Below are positions 50,726 through 61,700 of a stretch of 64,000 nucleotides of DNA, piece by piece. The notes under the pieces were generated by a model. The model was given only the letters and a program-made list of their open reading frames with translations. It was not told the origin of the DNA and ran no database searches. A program made the position numbers and the translations under genes. Within the stretch, counting starts at the first letter, position 1. Every line of letters begins with the position of its first letter. Source of the stretch: Adiantum capillus-veneris (Eukaryota > Streptophyta > Polypodiopsida > Polypodiales > Pteridaceae); contig CM043966.1 in the NCBI GenBank assembly GCA_014529385.2, forward strand, positions 40,670,037 through 40,734,036, written 5' to 3'.

Positions 50726-53700
50726 TCATTCATGATCAGCAGCAACAAAGAGAGATATGAGACTCGCCGCATCACAGGTCTCCTCATCCATCACCAACAT
50801 TGCTTGCTCCACAGACAGCTCATCTTGCTCCACCATCATCAATCTAGCATGATACAATTTAAGACGAAATCCATTTACCCTTGACTTATATAGAACACCA
50901 TCCAGGTTAGCCAGCTGATATGTGCCATTTGGAAAACACTCCACTACCTTGAAAGGGCCTTCCCACTTAATTTGAAACTTCTTTTGGAAGGTGTTGTCCA
51001 GCTTACTGTTGTAGCGCAAAACCAATTCATGCTTCTTGATACCCTTACTTTTGACCTTTTCATTTATCTTTGCCAGATCCCTATCTTGCATTTTCCCATA
51101 ATGTTCCAATGCACTCATCCTATCCAACTGAACCTCTTGTAGCTGTAAGAGCCTCTCTTTGAATGCATCACTAGGCGGCCCAAGCAACTTCTCTAACATC
51201 TTGACCGCAGGCAACTCTACTTCCATAGGCAATAGTGCTTCTTTTCCATACACCAAATGAAATGGAGTAAACCCTGTACCTGTATTCACCGAAGTACGGT
51301 AAGCCCATAATGCACTAGGCAATTCCAAATCCCAATTCTTTCCTTGGTGCTCTGTCACTTTCGAAAGAATCTGTACCAACTCACCATTGCATCTTTCATT
51401 TAAGCCATTACACTGTGGGTAATAAGGAGTGGTATGTTGGTGCCTAATATTCATCTTTGTGCATAAGAAGTCTAGCAGTTTAGCTCTAAATCCTGGCCCC
51501 TTATCTGAAAGTAGCTCTAATGGCACCCCAAACTTGCAACATATTTCATCATACACAAATTTTTCCACATCCTTTGCAGTGATCTGTTTTACTGCTATAG
51601 CCTCTGCCCATCTAGAGAGATAGTCCACTGCCGTCATGATATAGCTTTTGCCCTTGCTTGTGATAGGTAACGGGCCTATTGCATCAATCCCCCACTTTTC
51701 AACCACATCAAACGCCATAATGGTTTTTCGTAGCTCTGGCTTCAACACTCTCTTCCCAAATGCTTGACACCTATTGCAAGACCTACACCAATGGTGAACA
51801 TCCTTGTGCAAGTCTTTAGAGCAAAATGGCCACCACATGCGCCTTCATGATTCTCTTCCAACACTCTGTAAAGCTCCTCCCGCCAAGGTACACGTCTCAA
51901 CACGAGATCAGCCCCTTTCATGTATAAGACATCACCAATCAATTTGTACTTGTATGCTCTACGCACAAAGCCATACTTCTTAGACTTATGAATCTCCTTT
52001 GGAATGATTCCTGTTAGCAAAAACTCCTCTTCTTGAGCCAAACTTTCCCGACCATGGTAAAGAGGTAAGTTGGTCCTCAACACAAATAGCTCCCCAATCA
52101 TGCCTTGAGCTGCTTCATGTGCCTCCCCATTTAGAGCACGTTCAATGTGTCTGATGCTCCATGCTTCAAAATTTTTAATAGGCCTTTAATTCTGAAACAC
52201 ATCTCCTTCAATGAGCTGTTCTTAATCTTCCACACACCCAGCACTTGCTTCACCACTAACAAGGCATCACCTTTTATGCTCAACCTTCGAACCCCATGCT
52301 TCAAACAAATGTGTAATCCGGCTTCCAGAGTAGCATATTCAGCCTCATTGTTACTATGAGCATCCAATTTGAACCCTCTCTTGCATACTAGCTTCCCCTC
52401 TGGATCATAAAGTGCTATACCCCCTGAAGCTGCATCATGGCTCTTTCTGTATGAACCATCAAAGAACAACACATGTGCATTGCTGATTTGTGGCACTTCT
52501 TCAACTACCTTTCTCACCACCTCTTCCTTAACAATAAGGGGATTCTCCTTGTAGGTCAACAAATCAGCTAGGGTAGCCCTTGTACTATCTTCCACTAGAA
52601 AAGCGAACTCAAACTCTTGCAGCTCAATTACCCATTTCTTCACCACATTTGACATGTTAGTACCATTAATTAAGTGTGGCAAAAAGGCATAACTCGTCAA
52701 GAAAACAAAAGGCCGTGGTAGCAAGTAATGACGAAATCGTCGACAAGCAAATATTACACTGGCCATCACTAGCTCTACTTCCGAGAACTTTCTCTCCGCT
52801 ACCAACTTCACTCGGCTTGCACAATACACTGGCATCATATAATGGCTGCCCTTCCCCTTTTGCAATAGCATGGCTCCAATGGCATCATCCCCTACTGATG
52901 GATTTACATAAAACACTTTCTCCCAATCAGGAGCCTGCATGGTTGACAACCCCCCTAACACCTCTTTCACCTCTTGAAACACTTCTTCACACTTGTCATC
53001 CCATTGCAATGGATCATGCTTTGACACTTGTTGTAATGGATAAAGAATCTGAGAAGACAATGGAATAAACCTTGCCATGTACTTCACTTTGTGTATAAAG
53101 GTTGCCAATTGCTTCGTACTCGTAGGTGATGGAATAAGAATAATAGACTTAACCTTGTCTGGATCATCCTCAATGCCATTTTCTGACACCATGTGGCCCA
53201 ATAACTTCACCCTTGGCTGTGCTAGATGACATTTCTTTGGATTTAGTTGTCCTCCACATTCACTATATCAAGCCAATACCATCTGCAGCTTCTCATGGTG
53301 TTCAGCCCTACTGTTATAGACACAGAAGTCATCCATAAAAGCTTTAACACAACTACCCATGAATGGTTCCAACACCCAATTTTCTCTCTCTTGATAGAAG
53401 GAAGGTCCATTTTACAACCCAAATGGCAATACTGTGTAGCAATAGCAGCCCCATGGCGTAATAAAAGTTGTCTTTGTGCGGTCTTTAAGAGCAATCTTCA
53501 ATTGAAAATAGCCTGAAAAACCATCACACACACTGTACCTCTCATAACCTGCCACTGAATCCAAGATCTAATCGATGAATGGAAGAGGATATGGGTTCTT
53601 CTTAGTGTCTTCGTTTAAGGGTTTAAAATCTACACAAATTCTCCACTTCCCATCCTTCTTTGGACTGACTACTACTGGACTCACCCATTTTGTGGTCTCT

Positions 53701-54701
53701 ACAGGGACTATGAACCCTGCCTTCAACAACTTGTCCACCTCTTCTCGCAAGGCTTCCATTTTCTCTTGACCCATCCTTCTTAGCCTTTGCCGCACTGGCT
53801 TAGCACCTTCTTTCAGCTCTATATGCATCTCTTCGCCCTTGAACCCTCTGATCTCTTCATATGAAGTAATGAACAAATCAGGAAAACTAGCCAGCATGTG
53901 CAAATATATATCCTTCTCCATAGCTGAGAGGTCTCCACTGATCATTTGTGTCATCAATTCTTGCTTCTTTGACAACTCAACCTTGGTTTGCATCAGCCCT
54001 TCAATCACTTCATAAGGCCCTTCACTTTCATCTTCAACCTCATTCGCAAATGCAACAAAACCAAACTCTTGTATTTCTTTGTCCATCAAAAGAAATGCAA
54101 CATCAACATCCTCATCACTGCTGGTAGTGCTATCACTGTCCTCATCTGTCACCGTGGAAGAGTCTTCATCACTAGACTCATCCTCATCTTCATAAAGCTC
54201 CTCTAATCGTTTCCTTGTGTCCATATTATAAAGCTTCTTGGTACCTGTCTTTCCATAGAGGCTAATCGTACCATGTCGCTAATTTTGAACAACTCCCACT
54301 GCACGTAACCATGGTCTGCCCAGTATAATAGGATATGCTCCCAACCATGCTGCCATCACATGAAAATCAATCACTTCCTTTGCATCATATGCCTCCACTT
54401 CTAAGCTCTTTACAACACCCAAGCATTTTACTTTTTGATGGTTTGCCAATCTGATCTGAAAACCTGACACCCCAGCCACTGTGAGACCCATCTTCTCAAC
54501 GCATGAGTGTGTTATGACGCATATTTGGGCTCCTCCATCCACATAACCTTGTCCCAAATTTTTCCTTTTATGCCACACATCTACTATTGGAAAAATGTCT
54601 GGTAGCTCATCCATTGCCAACACCTTTACTGAACCTCTCTCTGGCTCTTTCTCCATTGGGTTAACCATCCTCTTCCACTGTCGCTTTAGCTTAGGCACCA
54701 T
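50726..54701 (-). pseudogene. Pol of element B: protease, RT, two RNase H domains, integrase
   Basis: One frame from 54701 carries: protease GYVDGGAQICVIT (D-G-G instead of D-[ST]-G); RT entry PVRQRLRRM, WRICVDFKPLN, DGFSGYFQLKI and active site FMDDF (about 53327-53340); a first RNase H whose usual T-D-H reads TSYAFL; and a second, archaeal-type RNase H, FFDGSYRKSHDAASGG with SNNEAEYATLEAGL. Integrase has HEGACGGHF, CRSCNRC and a core with D (GIDAIGP), D (SDKGPG) and E (LNERCNGEL). Damage: stops at 54279, 53568, 53412 and 53268, a one-base shift near 52183, and a shift with roughly 17 codons lost near 51830 in the zinc domain. It cannot make a working pol. Confidence 0.85.
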
Positions 54702-54781
54702 CTCTATAAGCTGCCCAAAAGTAACATCTGCCTTCCTACTCGTCAGATCCTACTTCAAGTCATAGCTTAATTGCCCATCCC

Positions 54782-56089
54782 CTAGTGGAAAATCTGAAAC
54801 ATTAAACTTTCGACGAGCTCTCCTTTTCCTCTTGGCCTTGACACCTCGCCTTCATGGCTCTTTCCTTTCTTCTTACTAGGACCTGGGGCACTTCTTCCTT
54901 CCTTATACTCTGTGGTCCTCTTCCCAATAGGCATCACTAATGTATCCTCTAGCTTTGATGCCTTCTCCAAGGTGACTACACTTAGCAATTTTGTCTTTCC
55001 CTTTTCCTCCTGGGTCAGTCCACTGGTTCCTTCGTCTCCCTTAATTTCGATGCCATAATCATTTGACCAAGTTAGCACCTGTCTTGGCAATGGATACATG
55101 TCTCCCCCCATCCTTGGTGGCTTATCACATTGCGGGCTGATGTGACCCAACTCTCCACAATTATAACATGTGGGTGTTTGCCTCCAAAACCTACCATTGC
55201 TTTGTCCAACACCATTCCTAGGCCTTTCTTCACCTCCTGGCTGATTTGCAAACCTCGCTCGACCTCGATTATTTCCCACTTGACCTAGCATGTTTAGGCT
55301 AAGATTCATCATCAAATCTACCATTTGCATCATGTCTTTCCTTAGCCCATCATCTTGCACTGCTGTAGTGACCACTACTGGCATAACCTGAGTAGTAACA
55401 GGAACCACTGGTTCGTGATGAACCCCTGACATGCGACCTTGTAAAGACTCTATAGGCTGAAATTCAGACCTCATGGACAAAGACTCCACCCCTAACTGGC
55501 TCATTTTCCTCAACTTCCACTCTTTGTTCCTTGATACCTCTAGTGCATCTTCATATGTCCTAGGCTTCTTTAGCTCCACTCTCCAACGTATATTCTCCCA
55601 AAGACCAACCAAGAACCTGTCCTTCTTCATCATGTCAGGCGGGGGTACCTGTGGTGCTAAGGCGTTGCACATTCGCTCCCATGCCAATGAAAACTTACGT
55701 ATGTACGCATCTACTGGCTCACCTTCCTTTTGCACCAAAGCCTGTACTTCTTGCCACACTTTTTCAGGATCTTCTATCTTCACAAACTCCACTTCCAATC
55801 CATGTCGTAGATTGTCCCAACTCAACCTTACAGGTGGATCAGCCACACGCAACTCCTCTTCAAATGCTTTAGACCAAACTCGTGCATCACTCTTCAAACA
55901 AATTTGGAGAAGGCGTAACATTTGCGTAGGGTCATGAATCTGGTTGCTAATGCAAGCAACCTCCATCTTTTCCAAAAATTCTTCCACATCTTCATCACTT
56001 CTTCCATGAAACTTCGGATAAGAGAAAGCCATGGCTACCCAAATTATGATGCTTTGAGAACCCCTTCGAACACACGTGCAAGAACCCAA
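54782..56089 (-). CDS. Gag of element B
   Basis: Open frame of 435 residues; the more likely start is the internal Met-20 (MAFSYPKFHGRSDEDVEEFL, 56032), because the first 19 residues look unlike gag. The core contains WSKAFEEEL, VRLSWDNLRHGLEVEF, KVWQEVQALVQKEGEPVDAY and FLVGLWENIRWRV, typical of Ty3/gypsy gag. One zinc knuckle, CYNCGELGHISPQC, lies at residues 308-321 (CX2CX4HX4C). The C-terminal tail is Lys/Gly rich. Gag assembles particles and binds element RNA. The TAG stop lies within a copy of the polypurine/LTR junction word; pol lies in a different frame downstream. Confidence 0.8.
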   Translation of the reverse strand: MGSCTCVRRGSQSIIIWVAMAFSYPKFHGRSDEDVEEFLEKMEVACISNQIHDPTQMLRLLQICLKSDARVWSKAFEEELRVADPPVRLSWDNLRHGLEVEFVKIEDPEKVWQEVQALVQKEGEPVDAYIRKFSLAWERMCNALAPQVPPPDMMKKDRFLVGLWENIRWRVELKKPRTYEDALEVSRNKEWKLRKMSQLGVESLSMRSEFQPIESLQGRMSGVHHEPVVPVTTQVMPVVVTTAVQDDGLRKDMMQMVDLMMNLSLNMLGQVGNNRGRARFANQPGGEERPRNGVGQSNGRFWRQTPTCYNCGELGHISPQCDKPPRMGGDMYPLPRQVLTWSNDYGIEIKGDEGTSGLTQEEKGKTKLLSVVTLEKASKLEDTLVMPIGKRTTEYKEGRSAPGPSKKKGKSHEGEVSRPRGKGELVESLMFQIFH

Positions 56090-56523
56090 AACTTTTCACT
56101 ACCCAATCCCCAGAAACTTCAATGGAGCTCAGCTTTAGATAAGGACAAACACATGCACATCAAATGAGTTTTCATAGTTAATCATCGGAATGACAACAGG
56201 CAAAGGACATTCCAAGATCTCTCTCAATCTTATTGGCCCAAACATAAAGACTATGCGCTGCTGGAAAAAGATCTTCCTAGACACATGAACATTAATATGA
56301 AGTCTTTGAGTTAAATGAAAAGGACTGAACTGAAGGCCATTTTGATCATCCATTAAAGCCAACCATGAAGCTCCCAAGAAGGCACACCTGACTCAACCTC
56401 TGATTTTGCCAAAATTTCAGCAGCATAACAGCATAAATGGCTCAAAATACCAAAAACCAGCCATCATAACTTGGGAAAATTTCGACAGAGTTTCCCCAGA
56501 AGTAGAGCAGTAGGAATCCACTA
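56090..56523 (-). other. Leader of element B
   Basis: Untranslated region between 5' LTR and gag. Beside the LTR the minus strand reads TAGTGGATTCCTACTGCTC; a primer site would be TGGATTCCTACTG, which does not match the initiator-Met complement. I could not assign it to a tRNA. Confidence 0.45.
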
Positions 56524-56792
56524 TGGGGCACCACTCGGCTTACAAAACACACCTGGCCGAGACAATGAACACACCTCTGGAGTGAGAGGAGAGAGACTAT
56601 CCACTTGCCCACTCCACACAGACATACACACACACACACCCAAAAGACTTAGTTCAAAAGAGGAGAATTTCTGATGTTCAGATACAATTGAGCTTGGGCC
56701 AACACCAATGGGGCAAATAGCTCACACAATATAGGTAAAATAAGCCAGATACAATCACAAACTAGAGCAGAAACTTCGCTCATATGAGAAAC
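56524..56792 (-). repeat. 5' (right) LTR of element B, first 269 bp
   Basis: Matches 49640-49909 closely (starts TGGGGCACCACTCGG on the plus strand). The match is cut at GAGAAAC by the start of element A; the remainder must lie beyond the window, after A's 3' LTR. Confidence 0.85.
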
Positions 56793-58383
56793 TGTCATAA
56801 TAATCAATATCTAATTCTCCTAAATGATTTTCTCATATTAAACTGATCATTTAATGTGGGGAAGTGCCAAGGGAGAAAAAGCTAGAATATTGGTTAAGTT
56901 AGCAGACCGGCCACAGTAGGGATCCAAAGGAGGGAAAATAGGGATCCAAAGGGGGGGCCATCTGCAAAAGAGCCATGTGAAACAATGGGCCAAAAAGACC
57001 CTAAGGTTCAGTCCATTAAGACTTCCAAAATGCTAAGGTTCCAAAATTCAAAGGTTGTGTCCAAAGGTCAACCCTAGGGAAAATTGGATGCTTAGTGTGT
57101 GCCCAAAAAGTCTTTCTACATCCCTACATGGGAGGGGGCGAGCCCCAAAGCTAGGGGATGAGAGAGAAAACCACACACACACACACAGGCTCCCTTTACA
57201 CAAAGGGAATGAGGGACACATGTCAGCTCCCTAGGCCAGATGCCCACAAGGTGTGCCCAATTCCTATTGGAAGACCCTTGAAGTGGACCAATGAGAATTA
57301 AGCTAGAGTAAATCTAGTTTAATTAATTTAAAAAACATTTAATAAAAGAAACCAAGGAGAATTAAGTCTCCTAGAAGACTATTGGGCAGTCTCCCAAGGG
57401 GTCCAATGAGCATTCAGGAGCCCCATGGCTTGCCTGATTCCTATTGGCCAGGAGGCAAAGGGGTCCAATGAGAGTTTAGTTTAATTATTTAATTACCTAA
57501 AGCTCTCACAAAAGGGAAAAGGGGGACACATGTCTAAAGGCTATCACTTATGCTGCTTAATTCCTATTGGCTTGACCTGGGGAGGTCCAATGAGGCAAAG
57601 GCCAGACTTATTTAGCAGCTAGGGCTCGCCCAAGAGAGAGGGGGGGCTGATTTTTGCTTGGCATGGACACACACACTCTCACACTTGACCATGTGTGAAG
57701 GGAAAATACTCTATCTCCTCCCAAGCTTTAATGGAGAGCTCATCACCTACTCCAAGCTTGTGAGATAGAAGCCTACATCAACACTCTCTTGGCATGTGGA
57801 TGCAAATCCAACCAAGAGCCAAGCTTCAATGCATGCTCATCTTCTCTACCAAGCTAATTACTAAGCTAAGCTATGTTAATATGAGTGATTATTTGAGGAG
57901 ATGTACTTCTTTCTCGTAAGATACTTCTTTTTCCTCTCAATCTACTCTCATACCCTGCTAGCTCTCACCATCTTCGAAGGTGTGTGAGGTCTTGGGTCTG
58001 AGAACGGGGATAATTCAAGTTGTGTTTGATTAAGTGTTTTGCTTGGTGTATGAAGCTTCCATCTTCATTGCACTAGGTAGTCTTGAAGGAACACAAAGAA
58101 TTGTATTGTACAATGTCTCTCTTGATGGGAGAAACCATAATACAAAGCCTTTTGGAGGGGGGACCGGCTCCATGCAAATCCGGTCCTCAACTGTTGTCAA
58201 TAGCTTAATTGCTCTCTCTTTTGAAAGTATTGTCGATGCTATTTAACTAGGTGTTATGCTTTTTGTTGCTCTCTCCACCCAAGCACTCTTGTAATTCTCA
58301 TTAGGAATCTATTCTAATGAAATGCCCACTATGTTCATGCTAATTTCCGCTACACATAAGATTTTAGGCCATTAAATGTTACA
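56793..58383 (+). repeat. 5' LTR of element A
   Basis: TGTCATAATAATC to AATGTTACA, 1591 bp. It carries four pairs of CCTATTGG ... TCCAATGAG at 57263/57288, 57380/57402, 57440/57463 and 57563/57586. The (GT) tract that is so long in A' is only about seven CA units here (57172-57186). Confidence 0.9.
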
Positions 58384-58384
58384 T

Positions 58385-58396
58385 TGGTATCAGAGC
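58385..58396 (+). promoter_or_regulatory. Primer-binding site of element A
   Basis: TGGTATCAGAGC starts two bases after the LTR end; exact match to the complement of plant initiator-Met tRNA 3' end. Reverse transcription of minus-strand DNA would start here. Confidence 0.9.
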
Positions 58397-58785
58397 TCAA
58401 GGTTTCTCTTTTCTTGCTCAAGAAGGGAGGTCCTCAAGCTAGCTACAAATGGTTGGTATTATTAATTGCCTGTGAGTAAGTAGAATAGGGATTTTTCAGC
58501 CTTGCAGTGCGCCTGCCTTTGTGCAGTTAACGGGGCATCACCGTCGAGAGCTATGGTCTTAATAGTGGAGTCCTACGGGGCTTGCCTACGGCTTAACCAC
58601 TATTGAGCTATTAGAAGCTTGACAGGAGCCGGTGCTGTTTTGGTGTCGAAAGACCCTCTCTTCTATTCCTTGCAATTAATGGTATTCGAGCCGCGGGTAC
58701 AGTAGCTTGAGTGCTTTTTCTAAAGGGGTAAAGAGGAGTAGCAACTAGGGCTTGAAGTGCCAAAGTACACCTAAAAGTTGTTAGA
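58397..58785 (+). other. Leader of element A
   Basis: 389 nt between primer site and start codon, closely matching the A' leader. No long frame; presumably holds the RNA packaging signal. Confidence 0.6.
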
Positions 58786-61700
58786 ATGGCTGACAATAGT
58801 AAAGAGAGTGAAATTAATGTTGATAACTTTGATTTTGCTCATGAGCAAGCGACTAATGATGCTTCAATGCTTGTTAACTATCTTGTTTCTAGGCTTCAAC
58901 AAGCCATGGGCAATCCATCTCTCCAAAGTGAAGTGCAACGGCAGCTCCGTGCTCACGGGATTCTCCAAGCTCATCACCATGACGAGAGAACACCTAGGAA
59001 GCCTCCTTGTGAGACTACCAAAAGAGGTCTCTCTCCGATTCGGGAAGAAGAAGAGAATCCATATGAAGGGCTCAAGAACTTACTTCTGGATGATGCATCT
59101 CCTTCCCAAAGGAGAATTCAAGAGCCTCCACCGAAGGAACGAGAAAGAAGCGAGTCTCCCGCCACCTCGGCGGAGATGGCTCCACGAAGACGGCGGGCTA
59201 AACGCTCTCCATCACCACCAAAGCGGAGAAGACCATCACACTCTTCTCCACGCCATAATTCAAAGAGGGATGATAAAAAGCAAGAGAAGAAAAAGGCGAG
59301 AAAGAGGACACCCTCTTCTCCATCTTCTTCATCCTCTTCCTCTTATGAAAGCTATGGTGAAGACGACAAAGATCAAGACAAGAAAAAGGCGAGAAAGAGG
59401 TCACCCTCTTCTCCACCTTCTTCAAATTCTTCACCTTCTGAAGAAAGTGATGGTGCAACTTTTGAACCATCAAAGAGAAGAGGCCATAGGAAATCCTATG
59501 CCGCATGGAAGAGGTCGTCCAAGCTGAAGAAATTCAAAGAGGGAGGGAAGAGCATCTCTTTCCTTACCTATGATGGCACCTTCGGTGCTACAGACAAAGT
59601 TTTGGCCTTTATCCAGCAATTCGATGCGGCGTTTGGAGATGAGGGCTTCACGGAGTCCTCTAAGCTACGCCATGTAGCTATGCACTTTCAAAAGTCCGCC
59701 AGACAATGGTGGTCTAGCCTACGAGCCAACGGTGAAGCTCCACGAACATGGAAGGCTTTAAGAGCTTCCATTATGAAGCAGTTTTTGGCCACCGATGCCA
59801 AAGACAAAGTACTCACCGAATGGCGAAGCTTAAAGCTCTCTCCCAATGAATCCATCCACAAATATGTAGACAAGTTTTGGGACCTACAACTCAAGGCCAC
59901 TGTCTTCAAAAAGTTGGATTTTGGAGAGCAAAAGCAACAATTTTGTGCGGGCTTAACCGAAGAAATGGCGGAGTATGTCAACTCCCAAAGGCCACGTACC
60001 ATATCGGCGGTAATACACCATACTATGGTGGCCTCTCGAATCAATTTCCAAACGGGGGGTAAAAGAAATAATAAGCCCCCGGAAAACAAGGGTTCCAATG
60101 AGCCTAAGGGGAAGGACAATGTCCAAAAGTCTCCTAAGGGCACTTCCAACAAAGCTAAAGAGAAGGGAGTTTACAAAGGAAAGAATAAACTCTCTCCTGA
60201 AGAGCTTGAGCGTTATCGTAAAGATAACCGGTGTTTCAAGTGCGGCGAACAAGGGCATGCGTACCGCGCTTGTCCCCAAAAGAACAACCGCCAAGATCCT
60301 CCTAGAGCTTCTTTGGTTGAAATCCAAGAGGAGGAGATTCACCAAACTCACCACAAAGGATCTCCTCTATGCCATGCTTGGGGAAAGGTAAGAGAACATG
60401 ATGCTTTTATTCTCTTTGACCCTGGTTCTACTCACAATTTCATATCTATGGAGTTAGCCACCAAGCTAGGCATACAATCCTACGAGATGGGAGATATCCT
60501 ACCCGCAGACAGTGCCTTCAAGGGGCAAGAAGCTTCAGTCACTCCCTTAATCGGGAAATTGAGGCTTCATGTCCAAGGCTATGTGGACAAAGAGGACTTC
60601 TTTATCTCTCCTCTCAAGCATGAGGATGTAATCCTAGGGGCACCATGGTTTGACCGCCTGGCTGCCCATGTTAAATTTCCTGAAAGGAGAATCTCCTTTA
60701 AGTTCAGGGAAAAGGACATGTATATAGATGCTAAGGAGATGGGTAACACCATCCCCATTGTACATACACCAGCTTTCAACAAGTCAATAAAAAGCTCTAT
60801 TTCCGTGTACATGATTTTTGTTAAAGATTCTCAAAATGAACCTAATGCTTTAGCAAAAGAAAATAAAAGCAACCAAAAGGAATTAGAGTTATCCAATTTT
60901 CTCAAGGGGTTTCAAGATGTCTTTATTGACGACATCCCTTGTGAGCTACCTCCTAAACGAGGTAATGACAACCATGCAATTGAACTTCTTCCAGGAAGTT
61001 CACCGCCTAACAAACCTCCTTATAGAGTTTCTCAAGCTCAACAAGAGGAGATTATGCGGCAAGTGCATGAGTTAGTTGAGAAGGGCATGGTTAGGCCTAG
61101 CTCATCTCCATTTTGCTCACCTATGCTATTAGTGCAAAAGAAAGACGTCACATATCGTATGTGTGTCAACTATAGAGCACTAAATAGGATCACTATCAAG
61201 AATAGGTTTCCCGTTCCACGGGTAGAAGACCTATTTGATAAGCTACAAGGATCGACCTACTTTAGTAGGATTGACCTAAAAAGTGGCTATCATCAAATAA
61301 GGATAGTTGATCAAGACATTGTAAAGACCGCATTTCGTACTACATTTGGTCTTTACGAATACATTGTCATGCCTTTTGGCTTGACTAATGCACCAGCCAC
61401 ATTTAACCGCTTGATGGAGAAGCTGTTCAGGCCTCATCGAACCTTCACTGGAGTGTTCTTTGATGATATTATCATCTACTCTAATTCATTGGAGGAACAC
61501 AAGCAACACCTCCAGGTAATATTTCAAGTTTTAAGAGAGAATAAACTTTATGTTAATCGAAAGAAAAGTGATTTTTTCTTGCAAGAGATTCAATATTTAG
61601 GTCACATTATCTCTCAAGATGGAATCCAAATGGATCCATCCAAGTTAGAGGTAATAAAAGGATGGCCTAAACCAAGGAATCTACATGAACTAAGAAGCTT

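Larger units (their letters stand above)
49640..56792 (-). mobile_element. Element B: Tat-like Ty3/gypsy retrotransposon, decayed and split by element A
   Basis: On the minus strand: right LTR (starts beyond the window, visible part 56792-56524), leader, gag, pol in another frame, polypurine tract, left LTR. LTR ends are TGGGC...GCCCCA. Pol order protease-RT-RNase H-second RNase H-integrase, with no chromodomain, is that of the Tat group. Pol has four in-frame stops, a one-base shift and a deletion. Element A is inserted in the right LTR after GAGAAAC; the left LTR shows the uninterrupted sequence. Confidence 0.85.

Noticed and set aside
54782-54790. Read-through of the gag stop in element B (TAG GGG) to reach pol
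   Set aside because: A second in-frame stop (TAA) follows four codons later and pol is in another frame, so simple read-through would not give gag-pol.
58778-59527. 249-codon frame overlapping the start of A's polyprotein
   Set aside because: Alternative-frame shadow of gag caused by its AG-rich coding sequence; ends without recognisable domain.
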